A DNA stretch of 64,000 nt from Mucilaginibacter gotjawali. GTDB lineage: Bacteria; Bacteroidota; Bacteroidia; Sphingobacteriales; Sphingobacteriaceae. The number at the start of each line of letters is the position of its first letter. Position 1 is the first letter of the stretch. The stretch is from positions 5,456,001 through 5,520,000 of the forward strand of contig NZ_AP017313.1 of the NCBI RefSeq assembly GCF_002355435.1, given 5' to 3'. The notes under the pieces are model-generated. The model did no database searches and was not told the DNA's origin. It saw only the letters and a list, made by a program, of their open reading frames with translations. This document shows, one piece after another, positions 1-8,181 of the stretch. The translations under genes were made by a program, and so were the position numbers.

Positions 1-1
1 T

Positions 2-133
2 TTTGGCATATCTGTAATTATGCACGATGCAACCAGCAAGGGCGCCATCAATTACCTGAACCTGGCCCGCGAAATTATCCGAAAAAACGGTTTGGTGAAA
101 GCTGAACCCGAAGTTAACATAGAAACAGTGTAA
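2..133 (+). CDS. parA: ParA family ATPase, C-terminal end (partial)
   Basis: The window opens inside this gene; 43 codons and a TAA stop remain. The visible tail reads as the last helices of a ParA/Soj-type ATPase, with the segment VIMHDATSKGAINYLNLARE being typical of Bacteroidota ParA C-termini. ParA uses ATP-dependent DNA binding to segregate chromosome origins together with ParB. The stop lies 3 nt before the parB start, so the two are one operon. The Walker motifs are outside the window, so the assignment rests on the tail and on the parB neighbour. Confidence 0.85.
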   Translation, partial: FGISVIMHDATSKGAINYLNLAREIIRKNGLVKAEPEVNIETV

Positions 134-136
134 ATA

Positions 137-1039
137 ATGAGTACAGAGAAAAGAAACGCTTTGGGAAGAGGGTTAAGCGCACTGCTGAATGATTCTGAAA
201 ATGTACAACAAAATAAAAGTCATGTTTCAAACGCACCTGAGGTAAATAACCCGGGGTCGGTAAATGAGATAAAATTAGCTGAAATTGAAACCAACCCTTT
301 TCAGCCACGTACTGATTTTGATCAACAGGCTTTAGCCGAACTTGCCGACTCAATAAAACTGCAGGGCCTGATACAGCCTATCACTGTTAGGCGCATGAGC
401 GCGCACAGTTACCAGCTCATCTCAGGCGAGCGCCGGTTCCGGGCATCAAAACTTGCCGGTTTAACCCAGGTACCGGCTTATATCCGCACGGCAAACGACC
501 AGCAAATGCTGGAAATGGCGCTTATTGAAAACATTCAGCGTGAAAACCTGAACGCGATAGAGGTAGCCCTCAGCTTTCAGCGGATGATTGAGGAGTGTAA
601 CCTTAAACAGGAGGAACTGGGCGATCGCGTAAGCAAAAACAGGTCGACCGTAACCAATTACCTGCGCTTGTTAAGATTACCTCCCGCAGTACAAGCATCT
701 GTACGCGACGGGCAGATCAGCATGGGCCATGCAAAAGCCTTGTTAACGCTAGAAGACCCAACCCAACAAATATTTTACCACCAGCATATTATAAAGCAGG
801 GCTTATCCGTTCGTATGACAGAAGATCTGGTACGGAATGCGCAACGGCCGCCCGTTAAAAAGGACGATAAAAAGCCGGAGCCAGTTTCCTTTCAGGTGCA
901 AAAGATACAGGACGACCTGGCATCCAAGTTTAGCACACGTGTTAAGCTAAAGGTGAGCAGCCAGGGAAAGGGAACCATCGAGATCCCCTTTTTATCGCAG
1001 GAAGACCTGGGTCGTATCCTCGAAATTATGGATTGGTAA
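137..1039 (+). CDS. parB: ParB/RepB/Spo0J family chromosome partition protein
   Basis: A 300-residue ParB that loads on parS sites near the replication origin and acts with ParA. The N-terminus carries the conserved GRGLSALL box (residues 10-17), the segment that in this family contacts ParA. The ParB/Srx nucleotide-binding domain follows, with GERRFRA (97-103) and ENIQREN (131-137), the CTP-binding motifs. A helix-turn-helix lies at about 155-180 and a dimerisation domain at the C-terminus. Length is normal. The start ATG lies 3 nt after the parA stop, implying co-transcription and probably coupled translation. No parS-like 16-mer was noticed nearby. Confidence 0.96.
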   Translation: MSTEKRNALGRGLSALLNDSENVQQNKSHVSNAPEVNNPGSVNEIKLAEIETNPFQPRTDFDQQALAELADSIKLQGLIQPITVRRMSAHSYQLISGERRFRASKLAGLTQVPAYIRTANDQQMLEMALIENIQRENLNAIEVALSFQRMIEECNLKQEELGDRVSKNRSTVTNYLRLLRLPPAVQASVRDGQISMGHAKALLTLEDPTQQIFYHQHIIKQGLSVRMTEDLVRNAQRPPVKKDDKKPEPVSFQVQKIQDDLASKFSTRVKLKVSSQGKGTIEIPFLSQEDLGRILEIMDW

Positions 1040-1080
1040 TACGCCTATCGCATTTAGCGAATGGTTTTTTAATGTAAAAC

Positions 1081-1770
1081 ATGCTTAAACATTTGTCAGT
1101 AGTCTGCTTTTTGGTGCTGTTCGCTTTTAGCGCGATGGCTCAAAAACCAGATACCATATCAAAAGCTGCCAAAAAAGCCGGCAGCAAGGATACCCTGATA
1201 TCAACCCGGAAGGACACAATAGCCGAAAAGGAATCTATCCCCAAAATAAAAAAGGAAAAAGTTTTTCACCCGGATAGTACCCATAGCCCGCACCTTGCAG
1301 TGATGCATTCGCTGATGGTACCGGGATGGGGGCAGGTATATAATCACCAATGGTGGAAAGTGCCCCTTGTTTATGCCGGGCTGGGGCTGTTGGTTGATGC
1401 GATCATTTTTAATAATACCAATTACAACGAATTTTTAGCCTTATCAAAATACAGGGAATTCGGCACCACACCCAAAGTGGGGGATAAATATTATGCCGAT
1501 GCGATTTTATATTCGCAGGTATCCAGCCAGGCGCTGTACGATGCAACGGATGGCTACCGCCGTAACCGCGACCTTTGTATATTAGGTTTTGTGGGCGCAT
1601 GGGCCATCAATGCCATTGATGCCTATATCGACGCCAAATTCATTCACAGCTTTACAGTAGACAATAACCTGTCAATGCAGGTAAGCCCTACCCTAATTAA
1701 CCAAAACATGTTTGCCCAAAATTTTTCAGGTTCAAATATTCCCGCTTTAAAAGTTACCTTTACATTTTAA
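1081..1770 (+). CDS. DUF5683 domain exported/membrane protein
   Basis: A 229-residue protein with a signal peptide ending near MAQ (residues 19-21). A lysine-rich linker is followed by a domain at about 75-200 with the motif PGWGQVYNHQWWKVP and a hydrophobic stretch after it, characteristic of DUF5683. The function is unknown. It sits between parB and dapB, an order I associate with many Bacteroidota genomes, and lies 41 nt after parB, so it probably belongs to the same operon. The position suggests an envelope protein carried in a housekeeping operon rather than a partition role. Confidence 0.82.
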   Translation: MLKHLSVVCFLVLFAFSAMAQKPDTISKAAKKAGSKDTLISTRKDTIAEKESIPKIKKEKVFHPDSTHSPHLAVMHSLMVPGWGQVYNHQWWKVPLVYAGLGLLVDAIIFNNTNYNEFLALSKYREFGTTPKVGDKYYADAILYSQVSSQALYDATDGYRRNRDLCILGFVGAWAINAIDAYIDAKFIHSFTVDNNLSMQVSPTLINQNMFAQNFSGSNIPALKVTFTF

Positions 1771-1826
1771 TACAGCCATTCCAGGGAAATTGAATTTCTT
1801 TGCCGGCCATAAAGTATTTATTGAGA

Positions 1827-2573
1827 ATGAAGATAGCATTATTAGGGTACGGAAAAATGGGCAAGATCATTGAAAAAATTGCCACCGACCGTAAACACGA
1901 GATCGTATTAAAAATCGATTACAATAACCTGGACGAACTAACTACCGAAAACCTGGCCAAAGCTGATGTCGCCATAGAGTTCAGCACGCCCGGAACCGTG
2001 CTGGGCAATATCAAACAATGTTTTAATGCCGGTGTTCCTGTTGTGGTGGGTACAACGGGTTGGTACAACCAGTTGCCGCAGGTAAAACAAATATGCGAAG
2101 ACGGCGGCCATACGCTGCTGTATGCTTCCAATTTCAGCATCGGGGTAAATGTATTTTTTCATGTAAATAAGGTGTTGGCAAAACTGATGAACAATTATCC
2201 TTATTATGATGTACAGGTGGAAGAAATACACCATGTGCAAAAACTGGATTCGCCCAGCGGAACAGGCATTACTATTGCTGAGGGCATTATTGAAAACCTG
2301 GACCGTAAAAAAGAATGGGTAAACGTACTTACCACCGATGGCGACGAAACAGCGGACGATAATATTGCCGCTGATCAACTGCTGATAGAATCGTTCAGGA
2401 TCGACAGCGTACCGGGCACCCATACCGTGCTTTATGATTCGGAAGTTGACACCATTGAATTTAAGCACACAGCGCATAACCGCAACGGTTTTGCCGTGGG
2501 TGCAGTAATGGCTGCGGAATGGATAAGTGATAAAAAAGGCTTTCATTCAATAGAAGACATGTTTAATTTTTAG
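1827..2573 (+). CDS. dapB: 4-hydroxy-tetrahydrodipicolinate reductase
   Basis: DapB reduces the dihydrodipicolinate precursor in the diaminopimelate/lysine pathway, which supplies peptidoglycan cross-links. The 248-residue protein opens with a Rossmann loop, GYGKMGK (7-13), then VGTTGW (74-79) and the catalytic/substrate motif EIHHVQKLDSPSGTG (133-147), containing the paired histidines and the lysine. An upstream TTG at 1800 is in frame, but ATG 1827 is chosen because it puts the Rossmann strand at the N-terminus, as in the family. The gene follows the DUF5683 gene by about 56 nt and belongs to the parA-lepB cluster. Confidence 0.95.
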   Translation: MKIALLGYGKMGKIIEKIATDRKHEIVLKIDYNNLDELTTENLAKADVAIEFSTPGTVLGNIKQCFNAGVPVVVGTTGWYNQLPQVKQICEDGGHTLLYASNFSIGVNVFFHVNKVLAKLMNNYPYYDVQVEEIHHVQKLDSPSGTGITIAEGIIENLDRKKEWVNVLTTDGDETADDNIAADQLLIESFRIDSVPGTHTVLYDSEVDTIEFKHTAHNRNGFAVGAVMAAEWISDKKGFHSIEDMFNF

Positions 2574-2578
2574 AGAAA

Positions 2579-2659
2579 GAATCAGGAATCAAGAGTCAAG
2601 AACCAAGTTAAAAAAGAGGATTATATATAAGCTCCAAATTTTGTCTTGATTCCTGACTC
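2579..2659. repeat. Word-built inverted repeat upstream of lepB
   Basis: Arms 2579-2594 and 2644-2659 pair at 15 of 16 positions. Both arms lie in a longer tract made of short words of the type aatc/agtc spaced by agg or aag, about 7 nt apart. It lies between dapB and the first lepB. The arms could form an RNA hairpin; there is no clean T-tract, so a terminator role is uncertain. Confidence 0.6.
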
Positions 2660-2706
2660 TTGGCTCATGGTTCTTTTTATTCATAAATAATCCCCAATAT
2701 TGTAAA

Positions 2707-3849
2707 ATGAACTGGAAATTCTGGAATAAGAAAAATACGCCAAAAAACACAAATAAGAAGAAGAAAAGCGCTACCCGCGAGTGGGTTGACGCGATAGTTT
2801 TCGCGGTAATAGCGGCTACGCTGATCCGCACTTTTTTTATTGAGGCATATGTTATCCCTACCCCATCAATGGAGAGATCACTGCTTGTCGGCGATTTTTT
2901 ATTTGTAAGCAAAGTTAATTATGGCGCACGCACGCCCATGACACCAATCGCTTTCCCCTTCGCCCATCACACGATGCCATTAACCGGCACCAAAGCATAC
3001 TGGGATGGGTGGGAACTTTCCTATCACCGCCTGCCCGGCTTTAGCAGCGTAAAACGGGGCGATGTGGTCGTATTTAATTACCCCGCCGATACCATCAACA
3101 ACCGGCCCGTGGATAAACGCGAGAATTATATTAAACGCTGCCAGGGCATATCGGGCGATACCGTTAGTGTGGTTGACGGGCAGGTATATGTAAACCGCAA
3201 GGCTGCTCCAAACCCGCCTGGCGAACAGATGGAATATACTTATCATACTGTCGGAGAAGATTTGAACCCTCAGATCGAAGACGACCTGCAAATTACACTA
3301 TATGAAGGGCATTCAGCCAAGGCAATGACACAGGCTTCGGCCAATGTTTTGAAAAGTTATTCCAATGTAAAAGACTTTGCGCCGATTATTGCAAAAAAAG
3401 GGATTCCCGACCTACAATATCCGGTTTTTCCGAAGAGCAGTACTAGCATCATTGATGTAAAACTTACTCAAAATCCGCCGGAATATCATTGGAATGCAGA
3501 TAATTATGGTCCGATCATCATACCTAAAAAAGGCTGGACAGTAAAACTGGACAGCATGACCTTCCCGATCTATGAGCGTGCTATTAAGGTTTATGAAAAC
3601 AATAAACTGGAAGTTAAGGGGACGGATATTTATATCAACGGTGTAAAAACCGATAGCTATACCTTTAAAATGAATTACTACTGGATGATGGGCGATAACC
3701 GCCACGATTCGGAAGATTCACGTTACTGGGGCTTCGTTCCGGAGGACCATATTGTGGGGAAAGCCTTGTTTGTATGGATGAGCTGGGATGATAACGCCTC
3801 TTTCTTCCACAAAATACGCTGGAGCAGGCTGTTTATGGGGATCCATTAA
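2707..3849 (+). CDS. lepB: Signal peptidase I (first tandem copy)
   Basis: Type I signal peptidase, which removes signal peptides on the outer face of the inner membrane. The 380-residue protein has a lysine-rich cytoplasmic tail (1-25), one membrane segment (about 27-47) and the catalytic motif PTPSMERSLLVGD with nucleophile Ser54. The general base is in YIKRCQGISGDT (Lys143), and the family box [14 protein letters not shown] lies near the C-terminus. A lineage-specific insertion of about 150 residues separates the lysine box from the last box. It is closely similar to the second copy at 4306-5775, so the pair is a tandem duplication. Both copies keep the Ser/Lys dyad. Confidence 0.94.
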   Translation: MNWKFWNKKNTPKNTNKKKKSATREWVDAIVFAVIAATLIRTFFIEAYVIPTPSMERSLLVGDFLFVSKVNYGARTPMTPIAFPFAHHTMPLTGTKAYWDGWELSYHRLPGFSSVKRGDVVVFNYPADTINNRPVDKRENYIKRCQGISGDTVSVVDGQVYVNRKAAPNPPGEQMEYTYHTVGEDLNPQIEDDLQITLYEGHSAKAMTQASANVLKSYSNVKDFAPIIAKKGIPDLQYPVFPKSSTSIIDVKLTQNPPEYHWNADNYGPIIIPKKGWTVKLDSMTFPIYERAIKVYENNKLEVKGTDIYINGVKTDSYTFKMNYYWMMGDNRHDSEDSRYWGFVPEDHIVGKALFVWMSWDDNASFFHKIRWSRLFMGIH

Positions 3850-4305
3850 TTGGTTGATTAAGTGAGTGGTTGATTGGGTTGGAAATGGTAAATTTAATGA
3901 CTATTTTATTGAACTTAATCAATTTGACAGGCTCTATAATGAATTATTCGGGTGATTACATAAATATGAACCGGCAATTCTTGAATTGCGGAGAAAATAT
4001 CCCGTTAGGGATAACCCCTTTGTAGAAAAATAAGAATAGATGTTATTGCATCGCCGCACGGTAAATTCACGACAAAAACACCGGGATAAGCATGATGATG
4101 ATTTATCAAAGGATTTGACAATTTGAACCTATTTGTTAATACATTTTAATTGCCTGACAGATTATAAGGGTAGCCCGCCAACTGGCGGACAAAACATAGC
4201 GATGAATGTTGTTCCTACAAAGCGGTAGACCCTACGGGTTATAGAATTAGGTCACACGTGTAAAGCATCATTGAACTATCTGATCTAACCCAATCAACTA
4301 ACAAA
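3850..4305. repeat. 456-bp non-coding gap between the two lepB genes, with nested inverted repeats
   Basis: No convincing gene is present. The gap is bracketed by a 12-bp perfect inverted repeat (3869-3880 and 4287-4298). Inside, 4001-4026 and about 4209-4240 form an imperfect inverted pair sharing the core ctttgtag/ctacaaag. The palindrome ccgccaactggcgg lies at 4175-4188. The layout suggests a dispersed intergenic repeat unit inserted between the duplicated genes. Confidence 0.5.
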
Positions 4306-5775
4306 ATGCAAATCGGCAGCTACATCGGCGTACTCATTCTTGCCTCTCCAATTCTCTTGCTTGCCCTCGCCGGGTATTGGAAATTATTCCAAAAAGCGGG
4401 ACGCAAAGGTTGGGAGGCGCTGATCCCCTTTTATTCAGGCTACGTGATGCTAAAGATCAGCGGGCGACCTGTTTGGTGGTTGATCTGGCTTTTTCTGCCA
4501 TTGGCCAGCACTATTGTCGGGGCCGGTATCCTGGTTGATTTTATCAAGTGTTATGGAAAATATACCGCAAAGGACCGCGCCAAAGCTATACTTTTAGGTT
4601 TTATTTACCTGCCTAAATGGGGCTTCGAAAATAAAACGGTCTATCTTGGCCCCTCAGCATCGCCAGGTTTCAGGAAGGGGCACCCTAAAAGCAGGGCGGT
4701 ATCCTCCGTTATCGCCTGGGGACAAGCCGTGTTTTTCGCGGTGTTCGCCGCCATGTTCATCCGTACGTTTTTTATCGAAGCTTATGTGATCCCAACAGCC
4801 TCTATGGAAAGGACGCTCCTGGTGGGCGACAATATTTTTGTAAGCAAGTTAAACTACGGGGCAAGGATCCCGATGACCCCCATCAGCTTTCCTTTTGCTA
4901 ATCATACCCTGCCAAATACTAATTTCAAATCGTATTGGGATGGATTGGAATTACCTTATTTGCGTCTGCCGGGTTTCAGCAGCATAAAACGCGGCGACGT
5001 AATTGTATTCAATTACCCCCAGGACACCATTGATAACCGCCCGGTGGACAAACGCGAATTTTATATTAAACGTTGTGTGGCTATTGCAGGTGATACGTTG
5101 AATATAATCAACGAACAAGTATTTGTAAATGGCAAAGCACAGGCCGGCCCGCCAGAAGAACAGCTGGAATATTCTTACAAGCTCCACGGCAGGGAGGTTT
5201 CCCCTGATGTTTTGGAGGAGTTGCACGTTATTACCTACGATGGGCACCAATATCCGTCTATGACCAAACAATCGGCAAGGCTACTGCGGGGATATTCCAA
5301 CATCGAGTCCCTCAAACCTGTTTTTTCACCGAAAGGTTTTTCAGAAGATGTTTTCCCGCGCAGCAGTACCAGCTCGATGCATGTGTTGCTTACCAAAACC
5401 ATCCCCGATTATCATTGGAACGTAGACAATTTTGGACCCATCATCATCCCAAAAAAAGGCTGGACCGTAAAACTGGACAGCATGACCTTTCCGCTTTATG
5501 AGCGGGTGATTGAAGTTTACGAGCACAACAAGCTGGAAGTAAAGGGAACGGATATTTTTATCAACGGCAAAAAGATAAATACCTATACCTTTAAAATGAA
5601 CTATTACTGGGTTTTGGGTGATAACCGCCACGACTCGGAAGATTCGCGCTACTGGGGTTTTGTGCCCGAGGATCATATATCAGGCAAAGCCATATTTATC
5701 TGGATGAGCTGGGACAGCGATGCGCCGCTATTTAAAAAGATAAGATGGGAGAGGATACTCGGGGGGATCAAGTGA
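4306..5775 (+). CDS. lepB: Signal peptidase I with N-terminal DUF5684-like membrane extension (second copy)
   Basis: A 489-residue signal peptidase I paralogue. The first ~115 residues are an added membrane region resembling DUF5684, with hydrophobic segments at about 5-25, 57-78 and 93-103 and a [11 protein letters not shown] motif. The peptidase part follows: a membrane segment at about 137-157, nucleophile Ser166 in [13 protein letters not shown], base Lys255 in [13 protein letters not shown], and the [14 protein letters not shown] box. Apart from the extension the sequence closely tracks the first copy, including its large insertion. Both look active, so this is a duplication with possible specialisation by membrane topology. 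Confidence 0.92.
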   Translation: MQIGSYIGVLILASPILLLALAGYWKLFQKAGRKGWEALIPFYSGYVMLKISGRPVWWLIWLFLPLASTIVGAGILVDFIKCYGKYTAKDRAKAILLGFIYLPKWGFENKTVYLGPSASPGFRKGHPKSRAVSSVIAWGQAVFFAVFAAMFIRTFFIEAYVIPTASMERTLLVGDNIFVSKLNYGARIPMTPISFPFANHTLPNTNFKSYWDGLELPYLRLPGFSSIKRGDVIVFNYPQDTIDNRPVDKREFYIKRCVAIAGDTLNIINEQVFVNGKAQAGPPEEQLEYSYKLHGREVSPDVLEELHVITYDGHQYPSMTKQSARLLRGYSNIESLKPVFSPKGFSEDVFPRSSTSSMHVLLTKTIPDYHWNVDNFGPIIIPKKGWTVKLDSMTFPLYERVIEVYEHNKLEVKGTDIFINGKKINTYTFKMNYYWVLGDNRHDSEDSRYWGFVPEDHISGKAIFIWMSWDSDAPLFKKIRWERILGGIK

Positions 5776-5796
5776 TTTGTTTGATAAAAAGCAATG

Positions 5797-5850
5797 TCGA
5801 ATAATGAATTTTGAATATCAAACACCGAAGTTTCTTACTTCATTATTCGA
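5797..5850. repeat. Inverted repeat between convergent lepB and dehydrogenase genes
   Basis: Perfect 12-bp arms at 5797-5808 (tcgaataatgaa) and 5839-5850 are embedded in a tract of attcgat-like 7-nt words that runs on to about 5876. The position between convergent genes fits a bidirectional transcription end, although no long T-tract follows. The C-rich tract ccccctttaggggg at 5897-5910 overlaps the end of the next gene and could add a second hairpin. Confidence 0.55.
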
Positions 5851-5902
5851 TATTCAGCATTCGATGTTCGATATTAATCCTTCGCAGATTTAAATTCCCC
5901 CT

Positions 5903-6979
5903 TTAGGGGGTTAGGGGGCTGTCGAACTTTACCGCCAATCCCTTTAAATCATTCCATACGGCGTCCACAATCGGGATGCCGTTTTTCTTTCTATCCGCTT
6001 CCGCTTCCAGTTCCGGTTCGCCGGGGATGATCACTTTTTGATTTGGGTCGACAGTGGAGGCTGATTTAAACCGCGCGATCCAGTTATCCATATTAGCTTT
6101 AAATTCATCCAGGGGACGAAACCCATCCACGCGCATGGCGCCCACAAAATGGCCTATACCTAAGCCGACCGGGTCATTTGGTGGCTCTAAAAATGCCACA
6201 AATGGCGGCACCCATGGACCGTAGTTGGCACCGGATAATACTGCTGAAAGAATGTCGACCGTAGCACTCAGCCCAAAACCTTTGTGGCTGCCATGTTCCT
6301 TGTTGCCGCCCAGGGGTAAAAGCGAGCCACCTTTTTTTAAAGCATGGGGGTCTGTGGTAATATCTCCGTTGGCATCCTGGATCCATCCTTCGGGCACCTG
6401 TTTGCCTGATCGCTGGGCGATCTCGAGCTTGCCATTGGCTGCCGCAGAGGTCGCCATATCTACCACTACCGGGGGATAATTTCCTGCCGGGAAAGCGTAA
6501 CAGATGGGGTTGGTGCCCAATAAACGTTCGTTGCTGAATGTGGGGGCCACCAAAGGGCTGGCGTTGGTCATCGCGAAGCCGATCATATTTTTTTCAACCG
6601 CCATTAAGGAATGGTAACCGGCAATCCCAAAATGATTGGAATTTCGAACCGATACCCATCCCGAGCCATATTTTTCTGCTTTTTCAATGGCGAGGCGCAT
6701 CGCAAAAGGTGCAACCACCAGCCCAAGGCCGGCATCGCCGTCAACCGTGGCCGTGGTAGGCGTTTGATGCACAATGGTGATATTGGGATTGGGATTGATC
6801 CGTTTCTTCTCCCACAGGCGCACATAACCCACCAGGCGCGCAACGCCATGCGAGTCGATGCCGCGCAGGTCGGCCTGTATCAACACATCTGCGGCAAGCC
6901 CCGCGTGTTCATCGCTACAGCCCATGGCAAGGAAAACGTTTTGGGTAAAAGTACGGAGGGCCGATTCAGAAATTAGCAT
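5903..6979 (-). CDS. Malate/L-lactate dehydrogenase family (Ldh_2) oxidoreductase
   Basis: A 358-residue NAD(P)-dependent 2-hydroxyacid oxidoreductase of the non-Rossmann Ldh family (malate, L-lactate, ureidoglycolate and sulfolactate dehydrogenases). Diagnostic stretches are ADLRGIDSHGVARL near residue 50, GSGWVSVRNSNHFGIAGYH around 105-125 with the catalytic histidine, and GTNPICYAFPAG around 155-166. The substrate cannot be read from sequence. ATG at 6979 is the only sensible start. The gene appears monocistronic: a hydrolase lies 413 nt upstream and a convergent lepB is downstream. Its 3' end runs into a C/G-rich repeat that supplies the last codons. Confidence 0.9.
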   Translation of the reverse strand: MLISESALRTFTQNVFLAMGCSDEHAGLAADVLIQADLRGIDSHGVARLVGYVRLWEKKRINPNPNITIVHQTPTTATVDGDAGLGLVVAPFAMRLAIEKAEKYGSGWVSVRNSNHFGIAGYHSLMAVEKNMIGFAMTNASPLVAPTFSNERLLGTNPICYAFPAGNYPPVVVDMATSAAANGKLEIAQRSGKQVPEGWIQDANGDITTDPHALKKGGSLLPLGGNKEHGSHKGFGLSATVDILSAVLSGANYGPWVPPFVAFLEPPNDPVGLGIGHFVGAMRVDGFRPLDEFKANMDNWIARFKSASTVDPNQKVIIPGEPELEAEADRKKNGIPIVDAVWNDLKGLAVKFDSPLTP

Positions 6980-7032
6980 ACCGCAAATATAGTATGTTTT
7001 GAATTATACAATCCCCCATGCCGTCCGCCCAT

Positions 7033-7248
7033 CAGGGAAATCGCGTTTAAAACTTGTCGCTTAAAATGTGGCTAAAGCCTTTGTCTTTTTGTTGACTTTT
7101 TCCGTTCCTTAAAAGGAACGGAAATGAATTTTAGAAGTATCGTTTTTCATTCATTGCCGTTGGCTTTAGCCAACTGGTAAACTGAAGCAATAAAAATGGC
7201 TTTAGCCTCAATTAAATATGCCCGTCTTTTTTAAACGCGATTTCCCTG
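7033..7248. mobile_element. MITE-like element with 20-bp inverted ends and 10-bp target duplication
   Basis: A 216-bp non-coding element with perfect 20-bp terminal inverted repeats (cagggaaatcgcgtttaaaa at 7033-7052; its reverse complement at 7229-7248). The ten bases gtccgcccat occur immediately outside both ends (7023-7032 and 7249-7258), as expected of a target duplication. Inside are a hairpin ccgttcctt/aaggaacgg (7102-7121) and three copies of the palindromic core ggctttagcc (7070-7079 inverted, 7162-7171, 7198-7207). No protein is encoded, so movement would need a transposase in trans. The rest of the gap (7260-7392) holds acctgtc-type word repeats and no gene. Confidence 0.75.
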
Positions 7249-7392
7249 GTCCGCCCATTGGCGGATCGGCACCTCACTTGCTATGTATACGCCGTGCATG
7301 TGTCCGCCATACGGGCTACCTGTCATGCGCCCACCTGTCTTGCGTAAACCTGTCCGTGGGGTCCTGAAACAAGTCCAGGATGACATGGAGGT

Positions 7393-7929
7393 TTATATTT
7401 CTACCTGTTTTAAAAACGTCAACCCTTCATCCCACTCCCCATAGCCGGATGATACATTGATGTGCCCCGCATTACCTACATTTATAAATGCACTTCCCCA
7501 GCTATCGGCAAATAATTTTGCGCGCTCAGCGGTTACATAAAAATCATTGGTACTTGAAACAACAATGGACGGGAAAGGTAGTTTTAAAAGCGGCATCGGC
7601 GAAAAGCCATTAGTTACGGTTGGAAAACTTTCCGCTTCGGAATCGGCCGGTGCCGCCAGTAAAGCGCCTTTTATTTTAACATTGAATTTTTGCGCCCAAT
7701 AAGCAACGGCAGCGCAAGCAAGGCTGTGGCTTACCAGGATCACGCCGGCCGGGTCATACCTATTTACCGCAATGTTAATATTTTCTATCCAATCGGCACA
7801 AACAGGCGTTTCCCAATCCGATTGTTCAACGCGGGTAAAATTATATTGTTTTTCCCAAATGGATTGCCAATGCTGCGGCCCTGAACCGCCCAGGCCAGGG
7901 ATGGTGAGGATGGTGGAGTTAAAATGCAT
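7393..7929 (-). CDS. RBBP9/YdeN family alpha/beta hydrolase
   Basis: A 178-residue serine hydrolase of the RBBP9/YdeN family, short alpha/beta hydrolases whose natural substrates are mostly unknown. The N-terminus reads TILTIPGLGGSGPQHWQ, the family oxyanion region. The nucleophile elbow is LVSHSLACAAVAYW (a GHSLG-like motif with SHSLA here), the acid is in SSTNDFYV and the base is in NAGHIN. An in-frame extension to 7983 exists, but its residues are unlike the family, so ATG 7929 is preferred. It is flanked by repeat-rich gaps and has no operon partner. Confidence 0.85.
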   Translation of the reverse strand: MHFNSTILTIPGLGGSGPQHWQSIWEKQYNFTRVEQSDWETPVCADWIENINIAVNRYDPAGVILVSHSLACAAVAYWAQKFNVKIKGALLAAPADSEAESFPTVTNGFSPMPLLKLPFPSIVVSSTNDFYVTAERAKLFADSWGSAFINVGNAGHINVSSGYGEWDEGLTFLKQVEI

Positions 7930-8013
7930 AAATAATAATAATAACGTGTTTAGCGATTGAAAACCCGATACTAAAAGTATCAACTAATTGAAAACATGAG
8001 CGTTATTGTAACT

Positions 8014-8120
8014 CCCCTCTCGAGAGGGGGTGTGCTGGCCTGTGTTGTGGCGGGGGTGTGTTGGCAGCATACTCGCTAACACACCCCTCCACCCCTCTCA
8101 AGAGGGGAATCGCACAGGCC
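8014..8120. repeat. Nested long inverted repeat (about 107 bp)
   Basis: Three nested pairs are visible: cccctctcgagagggg (8014-8029) with cccctctcaagagggg (8092-8107), ggggtgtgttggc (8053-8065) with gctaacacacccc (8075-8087, 12 of 13), and ggcctgtg (8037-8044) with cacaggcc (8113-8120). It lies downstream of the bshC locus and upstream of the hydrolase. It resembles dispersed intergenic repeats of Sphingobacteriales more than a simple terminator. Confidence 0.6.
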
Positions 8121-8181
8121 CGGCTTTAAACCCCTCCTTTTTCTCTATTTTTAATCTCTAAACACGTTAATAATAGCGTTT

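Noticed and set aside
1938-2546. 202-codon open frame antisense to dapB
   Set aside because: It lies entirely opposite a clear dapB; composition is that of a reverse-strand shadow and no family is recognisable.
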